Notes: generated by a model not told the origin, from the sequence alone. A stretch of DNA of 64,000 nt from Branchiostoma floridae (GCF_000003815.2 NC_049991.1:6171372-6235371), one strand, 5' to 3'. Positions 1 through 13,300 are shown, counted from the first letter of the stretch. Numbers and translations: made by a program.

Positions 1-100
1 CAAATATGCTATTAGAAATATTCTGAATAAGGCAGTCTTTATAATTTTGACATCCAATGCACTATTTTAGCACATTTACATATTAATTATTTCATAAATT

Positions 101-219
101 GAGCCGTTAAAAACAGCGCGGAAATGAGTTGCATAAGGATTCCAGATTAAGTCCTTATTTTTGGGGGATAATAAGGAATATCCTCGTGCAACTTGTCCCT
201 GGACTGTTTTTAACCGCTC
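101..219. mobile_element. Short foldback MITE-like element
   Basis: The outer arms GAGCCGTTAAAAACAG and CTGTTTTTAACCGCTC are near-perfect inverted repeats, and inner segments (GTTGCATAAGGATTCC against GGAATATCCTCGTGCAAC) also pair. The whole 119 bp could form one hairpin. Confidence 0.6.
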
Positions 220-343
220 AAACTATCAAATTATGATGTAAATGTGAGAATACAAGGCAATAGATGTCAATATCATGCAGATTGCCTTATTCAGCCACCA
301 AAATTTTGCACCGTGCACTTTTAAGAAAATTGGGTACACATAC

Positions 344-493
344 CCGAGGGCTGTACGGCACATCCCAGCCTGGATAGGACACAGAGATGTTGGAGGTGTC
401 ATTGATGTACCTCGGATCCCATGGCTCCCACGTCTCCCATGATGACAAGCTTTCCTCTTCAAACATCGTTGAGTTGATTGGCATAGCTCTAAT
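344..493 (-). CDS. Possible orphan coding exon, unknown product
   Basis: The minus strand reads TCTGTTCCTCAG, then exactly 50 open codons, then CGG/GTATGT. The peptide contains MPINSTMFEEESL, ETWEPWDPRYINDT and VSYPGWDVPYSPR: Trp/Pro-rich with sequons NST, NDT and NIS, which suggests an extracellular protein. I do not recognise the family. Any partner exons must be to the left of the window or too diverged to see. A chance splice-flanked ORF is possible. Confidence 0.35.
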
Positions 494-499
494 CTGAGG

Positions 500-1390
500 A
501 ACAGAACGAGATTAAAAGAAAACTGAAATTCTGCTGCAGTACTGTAGAAAGCAGCTAGGAGGCTCATTAGCAAATTTTTCCTTCATTTTACCGACACCTA
601 TCTACATGATAAATACTGTGAAGTACCATCCACCGCTTCTCGAGTTATGCTGACCACAAAGTCATAAAAAACGGTATCAAAAACATAACTTTCGTGGAAA
701 AGGTCATTAGAAACATAACATATGTAGAAACTCATTCTATACCTACCTTTTAAGTTATGCGCGGGTAAGAGCTATCTCTCGCTCGTTGAAGCTAAGCCGC
801 TTTGAAATAGTGAGGCGGCGGAAGCCTTATATCTTTCTCTTGCGCATCTGGTGACGTGGGTTGATGACAACTGACCAATCAGAACGCTTGAAAGACCACA
901 CGTCCATAAAAGATCGCCCACGTTTTGGCACGTAGACAGCAAGTGTTCGTAGGTACGGTGGGCCTGCATGCGGTGTCTTAGCAATCCCACATGTACAGAT
1001 ATCGCACCTGCAACTTAACACTTGCGTAACGAACGATACACCGCCAGGCGTGGCGTTCAGACCACCTACTTACACTTTGTGGAGCCGTGCGAGTGACGTA
1101 CATGGCACAATTCTGCTTGGATGCAACCGTAGGAGCGAACTTGTGATAGAATTAGATTCTAGGCTATTCCAGACCCAGCGCCGATCTTTGTTGAGGAGTG
1201 GTCGGGGCAAAGTCGTGGGGGATGTGTTATACAGGTTTAGTTGTATGAGCGCAAAATAAACAGTGGCAGTGGTTTGTAACTTGCAAATAAACTTTCTACT
1301 GTTATGTCGATGAAGGTTAGACATCCAAGTAATAAAATACGCCTAAAACGTTATTCATTGACAAGCAACTGAATATGAATTTGGTCGGAG
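500..1390. other. No gene seen
   Basis: Short overlapping open frames on both strands (772-1324) have no recognisable domain or splice pattern. The block around 800-1100 is less AT-rich than its surroundings but I see no exon in it. Confidence 0.4.
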
Positions 1391-1710
1391 TGGACGTCAT
1401 TCGGACAGTTGTATCAGGGACAGTTTGAAGAAAAAAAATCACATAGCAAGTATCTTCCAAAACATAGATTCTCAAGCAACCGGATATATGTATGGTTTTG
1501 ATAACGGTCAGACGTTTTAGATAGCATCCACTATCTTTCATCAGTGTCACTATGGAAAGGCAGTGGAAACTATCTAAAACGTCTGACCGTTTCCAAAATC
1601 ATATCCAGTTGCTTGAGTAACTGTTGTTGTTTTTTTTTGGCGAAACTGGCTATATGACTTTTTTTTCTTCAAACTGTCCAACCGTCTGAATGACGTCCGT
1701 TTTTTGTGGA
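1391..1710. mobile_element. Long imperfect palindrome (foldback element)
   Basis: The left arm (about 1391-1533) and right arm (about 1567-1705) are inverted copies: ACGGTCAGACGTTTTAGATAG at the centre-left pairs with CTATCTAAAACGTCTGACCG, and GACGTCATTC, GACAGTTTGAAGAAAAA and CTCAAGCAAC recur in mirrored order. The spacer is about 35 bp. No transposase reading frame is present. Confidence 0.7.
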
Positions 1711-2479
1711 AATGTACAGGAAGTAATTTAAAAACAGCAGGCGTCCCACTTTGTCATCAATTCAGATATTTGAAAGGCCCGAATCTCCAATCATGCCCCC
1801 GCAGTAAAAATGATTGACTTGTGGATGCGGTCTCCTAGAGACGGCAACAAAACAAATCTGTACGACGCCAAATACGCAATTATAAGTCCGACTCCCACCT
1901 GACTCGCTGAACGCAGGCAAGGTGGTGAGAAAAATTACTTTTTGGTAGAAAAGGGGTCACTGACTTATCGTAGTATAAAGTATGTTCACGCACGCTCGCA
2001 AGAACCAGTGGCAAACAAGCCAAAAAAGGCGATTTTTTGAGAATCTTTAAATAAGTCGAATTTAGAAAATACCATAAATTGGCGCAAACTAAACACCAAC
2101 TGGCAACAAATTCGGCGTGGATATATACCACACTAGGCGCCGAAAAGGGAAACTTTATTGTGTGAAAATTAATAATATGTTATTTTCAATGTTGTTTCTT
2201 CTAATAATTATATAAATTTATGAACATACTGTATTACACATACGTAATACAAATTAAAATACTATAGGGTTGGTACGTATATGGATTGTGGCTGGTGAGT
2301 TTGGTAATTTCTGTATCTGTAAGTCTTAGAGTATTTTAAGGTAATGTTATGCGTATATTTCTTAAATAGTTACCCGTGTTGTGCGTGTATCATGCTTTTC
2401 TCATTGCAAATCTCCTTTAGGTGCATCTCAATAATTTTACATGTGTTTATATTTGATGCAAACACTGCAATTTCCAACA

Positions 2480-2572
2480 ACATAATCTGTGCTCCGTTTG
2501 ATCATGCTGGACAGGAACATGTGGAGACACTGGTGTCACCTCCCCGAGGATGAACTGAACTGAACTGAATCT
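2480..2572 (+). mobile_element. Possible LINE 3' end with ACTGA tail
   Basis: The segment around CACCTCCCCGAGGATG ends in GAACTGAACTGAACTGAA, a short 5-bp tandem tail like those at the 3' ends of RTE/CR1-type retrotransposons. No coding part is seen. Confidence 0.3.
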
Positions 2573-3109
2573 GTGCTTCATTCACAACTTGTGGCGGCAA
2601 GGGAAAATTTTGTGAAAAAATCACAACGCTTAAAACACGTTTTATCCGTAAGGATTACGTATTGCTTTTGCTGATGTGGTAATTTTCTTTAAAGACCATC
2701 CAGCTGTACCCTGGGCAAAGCACTAAGGAAGTACTCCCTACTGTGACCATCCCAGCAGCTAGAGTGGTGAATTGACCCCTATAAATACATAAGCTAATAA
2801 ACATCCCAGACTGTCTACACGCTGGAAACAAAGGCAGGGACAGATTAGCATAAAATACTGGTCAAAAATTCAAATATTTTTCTCTACTGGTTTTCAAGGA
2901 AACACTATCAAACCCTGCAGAATGATCCAGATAGTTGTAACAAAGTTACATAATCGAGGTTCTTATAACAGTGACTTTCAAATATTGGGAAACAAACCTT
3001 GTGTTCAAATTGAAACTTTCAACTCTGCTTTGCCAACTCTGTATCAAAGTGTCTTTTTGTATCTATAACACATAATTGCAACTTGAAAATCTTCCTTATA
3101 ACTGAATTA

Positions 3110-3203
3110 GCTCTGATATCTATGTGTCTAATATGGCTAATAATGTGGTGTCTATAGCTCTGATATTTATGTGTCTAATATGGCTAATAATGTGGTGTCT
3201 ATT
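3110..3203. repeat. 47-bp tandem duplication
   Basis: TAGCTCTGATATCTATGTGT and the following bases through GTGGTGTCTA occur twice in direct succession with one mismatch. Confidence 0.85.
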
Positions 3204-4105
3204 TGTAAGTGTACCAACAGGGGCTATGTAGACTGTACAATTGTAACTGTCAGTTATGTCTCAGAGTACCAGAGTAAGACAAGCCAGCATTTTCATTGCT
3301 TTATTTTCTGGGTTATGTAAAGCTTTATGTATAATCATACTTCAATACCTTATGTAGTATCCTAATATCAAAATTGAATTGAAAATAAACTTGTGTTGGT
3401 CAGGGGTCTCAGTCAGCCTTCCTCGATGTAAACTCCACCACAGTCAACAGAAGACTGAGCTCTAGTAGTTTACGTTAGCCGAATTTCGTGGGTGGTTTTA
3501 TAGTACGGGGTTGGTCTTTAACTAATTAGATCAGTTATATGAGCCATTGTATAAATATGACTGTTAAATGAACCTCATTTTTCTCCCGACTGGCTTCCTT
3601 GGGTTTCGTCAACTTGAAAGCAGCTCATTCACTCATGAAATTGTAAACAAAAAATTTAAACATTTTAGTCCCAAGATTACCTTTGTGCCAAATTTCAACT
3701 CATTCGATCAAGAAATGAGGCCGTTATGAAACCACTTTTTGAGACACACGCCAAAAAGATATCCTTCTTCGCGAAGGTAATGATTATATGTAACACAGGT
3801 TTTTGACCTTATTGTAGGCGTTTGTACTCATAATTTTGTCTTTGAGTGGGTCTCCAAATGATTAATACGACATCGTACCCCTTTTAAGTGTAAATAATCA
3901 AAGATGAAGTATTCTCCAGAACCTGCACATGCCAAACCAAATTACTGTAAGAAGTATCTTCGACTGAAAAAATCAAAGTCTTTAATGGCAGCTAGCGTTA
4001 CAAGTAGCCAATTAACTAAACGAGCTGATATCACATGTTCTCTTATAGAGAAATTTGCCGGCATTCCACTTGAGTTACTTTTAGACACGAACACAAATTT
4101 ACTTG

Positions 4106-4983
4106 TAAGGCCACAGCAAGTAAATTTTATGGCTGACATTCTATGCATAGTGCAAAAATAATGAGGTAGAGAGAAAAAAAAACTAGATGGGTAAAAAAAA
4201 ACAAGATGGCTAAATTTTCAAAATAAATACCATAAACGTCATAACAAGATTTGAAGTGACAAAACGTGGCATCACAAATAACAAGGCGTTCATTCCTGTA
4301 TTAAAGAAGTGAACTAGTGTAGTAAAAGTGATACTAGTATGGTACACTGGTATTACTTGCCAAGCTGGCAACTACAGCCATGGCTTCCATATTGGTGGCA
4401 ACTAGTTTAAACAATACAGAACTATTTTTTTTCGGCAATCTACAGAACCTGCTAGGCAATACTCTTGACTCCAATAGTTAATCCGAATCAGCCCGTATCC
4501 ATCTACTATTAAAGGGTTCACCTTTCCTGTCACATCATACAAACTGGAGTATCTTACAGTTAACCCAGTCACATATTGTACATACCAAACGTTTTGCAAC
4601 TACCTTGTAACCTGACTTATATGTAAATAGCTGTGAATTGTTTGTGTTGATATTGTCATTTTATTTGTTCTTGTCAGTTATCCTTTTTTGAGAGGTGATG
4701 TGAATATTAGCATACAGCTAGAGTGTATTACCTCTCTGTCCTGTTTTGTACTTTGTTGTTGAATAAATAAAATAAAAATCGTTTCACTTTTGCAACTATA
4801 GTCATGACTACTTCCCTAGTGTCACTTCTACAAGTATTATTACTAGGCTTTAACACAACATGTTTACCTATTTTTGTCTGACCATCGCCGAATAGGTAAA
4901 AAAAATTGTTGTTTTTTTCTGAAATCAGGCGAAAATTAATGAGCGCCCTGATGTCATTCATAATATTTACTTGTTGTGGCCTA
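4106..4983. mobile_element. MITE family 1, copy A (with internal insertion)
   Basis: The left end TAAGGCCACAGCAAGTAAAT and the right end ATATTTACTTGTTGTGGCCTA are inverted repeats continuing into GATGACATC-like sequence. Compared with the copy at 22539, extra DNA of about 350 bp lies between roughly 4425 and 4785. It has no transposase, so it is non-autonomous. Confidence 0.75.
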
Positions 4984-5041
4984 TAGTAGTTTTTTTTTTC
5001 CAAATACGGAGACTGGCTTCAACCTACGATGCTTCTAGCTA

Positions 5042-5270
5042 CGAGGGGCGTTCAATAAGTAATGCCCCTGACCAACTTCCAGTTGTTTCATCTAAATGAA
5101 ATTTTGTATGTGTAAAATAATTCATATCTCTATGGGTTATGTTGCAAAAAACAGTTGTGAACTAATTGTGGTTTCTGATTTACTTGTGTTTGACTAATAA
5201 CTGCGCCAAGTTTCATTAATCTCCTGCTATGGAAAATGGGTCAGGGGCATTACTTATTGAACGCCCCTCG
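5042..5270. mobile_element. Mariner-type MITE with perfect 32-bp terminal inverted repeats
   Basis: CGAGGGGCGTTCAATAAGTA with the next 12 bases (5042-5073) is the exact reverse complement of 5239-5270. The element is flanked by TA on both sides (5040-5041, 5271-5272), the target duplication of Tc1/mariner elements. At 229 bp it has no transposase. Confidence 0.9.
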
Positions 5271-5272
5271 TA

Positions 5273-7862
5273 CGACATGGCCATCCAAAACTCGCTCGTC
5301 CTGAACCTCCCCGTGGTGCTAGTTTAGATCGCCGGGCATACTGCATTGGGCTGCAGAAGAAACCGGCTGGCTATCCGCGTGCCTTGTCTAGCACCAAGGG
5401 TAGAACAAGCAGGTGCAATAGCATATTGAAATATGACTGTTATGATTATTCTATTCAAGTATAAAATAAAGTGCGATATCGTCAAATCACCTTAAAACTT
5501 ACCAATGTATAGTAGTAGTAAGAATGTAGCCAGTGTTTATGACCTTCATACATGGAATGTAATGTGGTGTCTTTTGCAATGCAATATTTCAGTAAACATA
5601 TTGAATTAGAATAGACTAAAATTTAAAAACAAACATTGAATTTTGAAAAGAAATTAATGGTTTATTGAAAATTTCAGACCGAACGATCTTGACCATCTTT
5701 AAATCGTTCCCTTTAGAACTAGAAAGGTTAGCTCTTTCAAAAACACCTATTGCAGACACTTGTTTTTACCTGACGAAAAACGTAAACGCATGTCTATGGC
5801 ATCTTGTAAAAACTCACCTCCCACCGTTTACAATTTTGCAAAAAGGAACAAGTTTAAATCAAATTTATAATGGATCCTCGGCTTTGCACGCGCCAATGCA
5901 ATTATTAACCTTTGCCTGACTTTACGTCTGGTTTAAATTCAATTCCCGGAAGAATTCTCCCCACTTTGTAATTCAAGTCCTCTCGAATGCATTTCGAACA
6001 CATTAATCTTCTTAGACCAAGCTTATTAGACAAGATGATATGCATAATATTTTACAGCATGAATATCTATAGAACACTATGACAGTACTTTTTTATCCAA
6101 CAAGAGAAAAATTCACCGTCTAAGTTCCCTGACACCTATGACCCCCCAATGACGTCACGCATTGTACACGTTACTGTATGTCATTGACGTCGAGAAACCC
6201 CAATGTATTGCGCCATTAGTAGTTCAAAAAAGCTGCTAGGATGTTAAAACCTATGACCCCCCCCCCCCCCAACCACAAGAACTATCTAACAATTTTAAAA
6301 AAATCGTGACCACGGGATGTCCAGAAGACGGAATATAAAGCAGATACTCTCCTCAAGTGCCAGATAAAGCAGCTTGGGGGGAGGGGGGCATTATCTAATC
6401 AATCCTTCCATTTGCCAACCCCTACCTTCATGCCAAATATACCAAAATCCATCGGTGAACTCTCGATTTCTTCTGTTAGCAGACAAGCACATATACTATT
6501 ATGTAAACTCTCCCGAAAAGAAATATATTGAAAAGATTTTACAGGACAATACTGTCTGCATAGGAGATCCTACTAGATTCACCAGCTTACTGATAGATAG
6601 GATAAATCCTTAGAAGAGTTTAGCTACTATGAAGAATGCGTAAGGCCCGGCAGCCCCAAGAACACGTGTCACATAAATGTGTCAGTAATACCTGACGAAA
6701 AATGATGGACATTTTGAGAAGACATAGCTTTTTTACAATGTTGAATTATGAAATCTTAATAATGTCGTCATTGAAGGAAGACGGGAAGAAAAGAGCAAGA
6801 AGTATGTTCAAATCAAAATAAATTTATTGGTTGTTTGGTCGCTCGATTAATTGGTTAGTTAATATATTAAACATTAATTGCTTCAATGATTGATTGATTA
6901 ACCGCCTAACAAGCCATCTATTGTTTGATTGTTTTATTGCTTAGAGACAGCGAACAATATGCGATGTTTTTAGATTTTACAAAAGCATTCCGTTCTTTAT
7001 ATTGTTTTCACATGTATTCTTCTTTCAACAACACCTCCTCGTTTAAGTTTTTGAATTTCGAATCAATAAATTCATTCAATTTCACTTCAATAACTGCCTA
7101 GTTGCCACCATTGAAACTTACATATTGCTATCAACTTCAGATTATTTAAGTTTATTAGCAACTTTATTCTACTTGGTGAGTTTCAAACCACCTATTGAAT
7201 ACATACAATAGGCAAACTGTTACGCAAACCATTTTTCTACTTACCCTACCATAAGTCTATCCAACTATGTACCAGATTTTCATATTATCCTACAGAATTA
7301 TTTTTCAATGATATTGGTTTCTTTATACGGATTTTGCTGTCAAAACACATAACCTCTGGCCTTTGAATGTGCTATAAGTAATATTTTGATTCCCACTATG
7401 TTGAGTTCGCTACGTAATCCCTGATTTTGCGAGCTCCTCACTTTAGATATTTAAGTTTCATGTGTGTCACATCGACTTTCTTAGAGAAGGTTGTATGAAG
7501 AAACTGCCCTCGTGTCTAGGAAAGGAATATTTTATTTCCAGTAACCGAACCGACAGACCAGTCTTTTCTCTCTCCCTCTCCCCTCTCTCTCTCACGTTTT
7601 ACTCGTCGTCATGTGAACCCATTCTCTGATAATATACCATCATCTTTTTTCCTCTACGTACATACTTCCTTTCTCCCCCGGTGTTTTCTTGCACGATAAT
7701 TATGACTAGTCAATCTTTATTCTGGAACCCAGACGCACAATTTTCTGTCTGGAAAATACAGAAAATTTGTAGGAAGTCTTCAAACTACTTGTTACGTTAT
7801 AACATGTTGCTTACATTTTTTCGTTCTATCCTTTCAGTCAGTGCTTATTCATTATAAATATT
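5273..7862. other. No gene seen
   Basis: AT-rich non-coding DNA with a C homopolymer at about 6259 and CT-rich sequence near 7565. Open frames at 5665-5919 and 6374-6613 show no domain. Confidence 0.4.
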
Positions 7863-8135
7863 CCCCGTTGCGTTAGCGGTAACGCAACCGCGCTGTTTGG
7901 CCATACATTTCCTATTTCGTGGAACCGGAGTTCAATTCGAGGGTCGACCCCACTTGGAAGGGATTGTGGTCGTCATTTTGAAAGGCGGCGTAAAGCGACT
8001 GGCCCTGTGTATGAGGAAGCTTCAGGCGTCAAACATATGCACGTAAAGTAACCCAACACACTTATTGAGAAGAGTAGGGGTGCTCCTGTTGGGTTTGGCT
8101 AAAAACGCGAGCTGTAGAAATACAACATTGCACTA
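7863..8135 (+). mobile_element. tRNA-like SINE or related dispersed repeat
   Basis: GCGTTAGCGGTAACGC, then GGAGTTCAATTCGAGGG, resemble the A and B boxes of a tRNA-derived promoter, followed by an unrelated tail (AAGCGACTGGCCCTGTGTAT). I believe this sequence type is widespread in amphioxus, but that is from memory. Confidence 0.45.
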
Positions 8136-8865
8136 CTAGTCCAAGATTCAGTGGTTCGTTTTCGGGTATTTGCGGATATGTCAATGACCCGGAAATACAG
8201 CGTGTCCAGGACGACACGTCCCGTAATGTCCGAAAATTTCCTGGTGCATATCAAGAAGCTTTCAATCAGGAAATTCTGCTTTTTATGTTGTGTAGCTATT
8301 TTATAAAGCACGAAGCTTTAACTCAGTCAAAGATGAATGCATTTACTTTTTTTCATAGAATTATTATCGTAACTGGGTTCCTACGAGTGGACGACAACGC
8401 CCTGCCATGACATTATCGTAACAGGTAACTAGATCAGTCTACTCATCCTACATACAAAAAATCAAGAAAATCTGTTTTTCTTTTCTTGGCAATAACGTTT
8501 CTTTTTGCAAAGACGCCCTGCGATTCCGAAACTAGCCAGTAGGGCGCCCAAACTTATGTCACTTCTTTCAAAACACAAGAGCTATTTATCTCCCAACAAT
8601 TGTTAACACGAACATGTCAAATACGTATCGACACTGCAGTTCCCTTGATTCATGAAAGGCGGTATTCTTATCCATGTTTTGTCACGAACGCCTGGCAACA
8701 GTATCCGTCAACAGTTCGTAAAGTGCGATTTGTCGTATCGACGATAGGCGGCGTTGTTGCACCGTACATGGCCTAAAAGAAAGACGACCACTGTCATCTT
8801 TGAAAATTTTCTTTTCTCAAGCATCGAGGAATTAAATTTCAAAGCCAAAAGCATGCGGTTAGGGG

Positions 8866-9090
8866 TGGGTACCGGTAGAGAAAATTCAGGTACAGGTATG
8901 GTCCAGGTCCAGAGGATCAGGTCTAGGTCCAGACCTGAACCTGGACCTAATTGTTTGTGAATGGATGATACTCAAAACAATGGTCCATTTCTCTACAAAT
9001 GGATCAGTTTTGTAGAGTATCCTATCTTCACGTAAACAAAGCAAACTGCCTCTGTTAAGTTAGACCAAGTTTGATTGTAGAAACTTGGTT
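8866..9090. mobile_element. hAT-like repeat end (TAGGGGTGGGTACCGG family), copy 1
   Basis: TTAGGGGTGGGTACCGGTAG is followed by runs of CAGGTCCAG-type sequence and ATGATACTCAAAACAATGG. It matches the reverse complement of the right end of the element at 63512-63947. The other end was not found. Confidence 0.5.
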
Positions 9091-9180
9091 AAAGAAATAT
9101 CAAGCTTCCTCTACTACCGTTTTTGGACCAATAAGCTTCATAAATACGTGAAGTCCTCCGCCGTAGTCCGGTATAATCTG

Positions 9181-9665
9181 TTATTACCTCCATGAAATGC
9201 CATGGAGGTTATATTTTCACCAGCGTTTGTGTGTGTGTCTGTCTGTCTGTCTGTCAACAAGATAACTCAAGAACGGCTGGATGGATTAGTTTCATACTTG
9301 GTGTGTTGGTGGGGTGTGATGGTAGCTGAAAGTGATTAGATTTTGGGCCCCGTAGCGACTTTCCTTGGTTGCAGCACAATTTCCGGTATTGCTATCTCGT
9401 ATTCTGAACAAGATATGGTGCCAATTTTCAAAGTGTTAGATAGCTCTTAGGCTCAGGAATAAGTGACACAAGTTTGGGCCCCTTAGCGTCTTGTTTTGGG
9501 ATAGCAGGGGCATTTTTGTCAAAAACTTCTGAAGTGGATAACTCAAAAAGGGAACCATGAATTTTCATGATTTTTGGTATGTAGGTACCTTAGACAATGT
9601 TATACAAGATAGAATACTAATTATGCAATATTAGATTACATTTGCATAATTAATGAGCTTATTTC
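9181..9665 (+). repeat. Hairpin-led dispersed repeat, copy 1
   Basis: It begins with the hairpin CCTCCATGAAATGCCATGGAGG, then a TG/TCTG run, then GATAACTCAAGAACGGCTGG and GGCCCCGTAGCGACTTTCC. It is homologous to 24115-24600. No coding capacity. Confidence 0.65.
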
Positions 9666-10186
9666 TAATCGGCACAACATCAGTTTCACCGATTTTTTCA
9701 GGTCCAGTTTTTCTGGACCGGTCCAACGAGAATAAATGGTTTTGTACCACTAATGCAAGTGAAAGAAGGAGGGGAGTATAGTTTTTTAGCCCGTTTCTGT
9801 GCCTGCGAGCGCGCAGTTTCGATCCACGGTGTTCTCGATGATATTTAGTAGATGGGTGTACTTAAATGTAGATCTGATTGTCCTGATCGACATTTGTCCT
9901 CCTGGTGGTCGACCTCGAAAATAGGAGTGTTTTAAGCTTATGTGAAAATGAGGAATATCTGTACCGGCAGGACTTCAAAAACATTCCCAAACGTAGTAAA
10001 CAACAACACTTATTACATGCCATTATTCATCCAATTTGAACAGCGTGATTGATGTCAGAAACTCTTTTGTACTCAGTCATTAATTTCAGATATCAAAACG
10101 CAATATCTTAACTTCAAAACACCCAAGCCAGACTATTATTGACAGATTTTGCAGAGCTAAAAATCATTCGTTTCTACTGGCTTGCC

Positions 10187-10391
10187 ATGGAGCAGCCGAG
10201 TACGGACGCTCCTGACCGAAATCGTCGAGCAGAACGAAAGAACAACCCCGATGTCAGCGGGACAAATGGACGACAGGACAGAAGCAAAGCGCTGAGGGGC
10301 AACATGGGAGGGCGACAATTAGACGAACAAGAAGTTATTGGCCAGCTAAAGATCAACTCTACTTACGGCTCCTATGATCGTGATAGCTCAG
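10187..10391 (+). CDS. Lectin gene exon 1: start codon and cytoplasmic tail
   Basis: The ATG at 10187 sits in a strong GCCATGG context and is preferred to upstream in-frame codons. The exon encodes 68 residues starting MEQPSTDAPD, rich in Arg, Asp, Asn and Gly, with no hydrophobic stretch. Near its end lies STYGSYDRDSS with two tyrosines, but not an ITIM or ITAM. It ends at a CAG/GTCAGT donor in phase 1. The frame stays open through the donor to 10627, but that part is intron containing a SINE. The 5' UTR and promoter are not identified. Confidence 0.72.
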
Positions 10392-13300
10392 GTCAGTTTT
10401 CGTTTTATCTATTGAGCAATTATCATTGTGAGAAATACTTTTTTTTTTATTTGAACGCATGTAAGAGGCAAGTAGAAACAGTCTCCTGGTTCCAGGGATT
10501 CGAAGATGCACCGAACACAGGCCCCAGCTCACAAACCCAACGCGGCAACCGCTACGCTAAAATGGGCTTGAAGGCGCTTGAAACCCACTGGTATGGTAGC
10601 AGAACACAGTATGACACGGGTACATAAAGTAGTGCGGAAAACTTGTTGAAGGAGAGGTGAAAAGCCTTATTTGAGGGGCAGCCAGATATAACCTGTGCTG
10701 TGTGGTCAAGGAAGGTGTCGACTCTGAGACTGTATGGTTTGGATCAAGGAGCTAATGTGTATATAAATGCGCCCAGTTACGCAACTGCCCTTCTAGTGTG
10801 AGCCGGCGGCAGTAAGTTGACCTCCGCAGAGAAGGCGATGCGCCGACAGGGTTCTGTTTTTTTTTTTAATATTTAGTGGCTTGTAATTCGTTTTTGGTAT
10901 TTCTAAAGTGCACTCTACACTTTTTTCCACCTCAAATCCAGTCACCTTTGGGCCTTAACTATAGAAATCCCCATAGGCTGAAAACTGTGTTCAGCTTCTT
11001 TATACTCCTCCACCTTTCCTTTGTACGTTCCTCGATTCTCCATCGTTTGATTTCCTCTTCTAGCCTGTTGCACACAGAGTCAGCATAGGAACCAGTGTAA
11101 GAGGCGAGTAGAAACAGTCTCATTGCTCCCAGGAATCGAACCCGGGTCCAAATTCACAAACCTAACGCCGTAAACACTACGCCAAAAAGGTTAGACTCCC
11201 TTTGATATGGTCGGTTTTGCGGCGTTTTAGTCCTACAGTCTACACACCACCACCAGTGGACGTAGCTCCCTACCCAATGCGGTCCATGGGCTATTTTAAC
11301 GTTAACGGTGATGGACAAATATGACAAGTTAAACTGAAAGGTGTGGACAGATTTTAAGTCTTAACCGCTAGCACTGCATATGTATGTAGGAATCCTTGAA
11401 ATAGTTGAACTGCAATTTCCAACAAAAAAAAGGGGACTCACCCAAATTTTTGACTGTACATCATCAATCTTTGTCAAGGAATGAACAATCCACTGCTGTC
11501 GTGACTTCACGTTATGCAGATAGAACACGTGACTTAGTAAGCAGTGGACCATAGGTTGCAGGAAGTCTACTGCGCCCGCCGTCTCTATAAATTCAGGGAT
11601 GGTTGTAAAGCTCTGATGGCTTCTTTAATCCCTCTAGCAAAAAAAAATAAATTCTGGTTCTGTGTCCAAGATTTCAACTTTGTCTAGTGAAACCGAAGGA
11701 TATATGTAGGAATGTTAGCTATCGATATCGTCTTGCAAGATAAATGCCCTTCCCATGTTTAGAAAATACAGACATGCATGGCAAAAGCTCGTTACTCCAA
11801 TAAAAGATAAAATTTCAAAAAGTACATAACAGAGAAAATCATATAAATTATGAAAATGTGAACGGAACCTCTTCCTTGACAATTACTGATATCAGTAAAA
11901 ATATAATCACCAACTACTGAGATGAGTACTTGTACTTATCATTCGGAAAACAGAAGAAATTTAAGACCTATCAAAAACAAATCAGTTTGGGAACACTTCA
12001 AGTCTTTTGCTCCATATTCTATCATTAGATAGAATATGAATATTCGTACTCTTGATTAAGCCACAGTAAGTAAATTTTATCGATGGCATCCTCGGCAGAC
12101 TGCAAAAATAGCGAGATGGGGCGAATGAAAGTAAGATGGATATACTGAGAAAAAAACAAGATGGCGAAATTTAAAAACAAATAGACACCTTAAACCTTGT
12201 AACAAAACCTGAAGGGGCACAACATGACATCACCGACAACAAGGCATTCATTCCTGTATTCAAGACGTGCACTGGTGTAGTAAAAGTGACACTCTTCTTC
12301 TTCTTCATTTTAAGCGCCAGCCTCATTTTGTTGAGGGCTCAGACACTGGGTGGTAGACTACTGTGGTAGACTGGTATCACTTACCAAAAAAAATTCTGAA
12401 ACCAGGCAAAAATTAATGAGCGCGCTGATGTCATCCATAAAATTTACCTGCTATGGCCTTAAGTTTTAAAACATTACTCCAGAAGCTGTGGATGGTTTTG
12501 CATGATATTTAGTAAGTACGTACGGCATGAAAAAAAAAGAAGGTTAACTACGATAATGAGCCTTCATGGACCGAGATTAAAATGTGTGTTTATTTATTAC
12601 CGATTATCATTTATTATATTTTTCAAAACATTCACATATTGAGAGACGTCAGGCGGTTATCTTGGAAATTGTTTAGTGTAGAAAATATCAGTGACTCAAA
12701 TACTTTTGTTTATGAATTATAGCACCGTATATACCTCAGGGGACCCTGAGTCAACCCTATATTAGTCTACCATGGAGAAACGTAATTAGGTAGATCAAAG
12801 ATGGCAGAAAAATACATTTAAACGTTTTGATGTTCAAATCTTATTTGCAGGCAATGGATTACATTGGACTAATGGTATCATTCCTGTATTACTCGAGTGT
12901 ATTCTAGCTCCCAAAGAGTCAGTAGCCAAAGAAGGAATAGGGGTCAAAAGCGTGTGTTTAGGTGGATAATAAATCCCTTTCGTCGGCCTCACTTCATATG
13001 AAAAGGATTTGAGATAAAATCTTGTGTATTACTGTCGTTATTTTATTGGAAAGATTCGTAATGCAGGCGATTGGCGGACGTTTACGTTTCTCTGTCCTGG
13101 GTGCTGCGGTCAGGTTTTTGCCGCTCAAAATTGACCTCTAGTGGATATTTGTTATTTGCAGTTTGTAATTGCCTGGTTCAAGTTACGGCGGCCATTTTGG
13201 ATTTTCAGGCGTCATCAGGGGTCAATGCACCAAAACGAGGCTAGAACGGCAATGATTTTTTATATCAAAGCATTTTGTCGTAAGACATCATACGAGAAGA

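Larger units (their letters stand above)
1711..4105. other. No gene seen; minor repeats
   Basis: AT-rich non-coding DNA. It contains a possible LINE 3' tail (2540-2572) and a 47-bp tandem duplication (3110-3203), annotated separately. Confidence 0.4.

Noticed and set aside
10392-10627. Continuation of the 10139-10627 frame as one gene
   Set aside because: The frame passes a strong donor and enters a SINE; the phase match to the transmembrane exon supports splicing at 10391.
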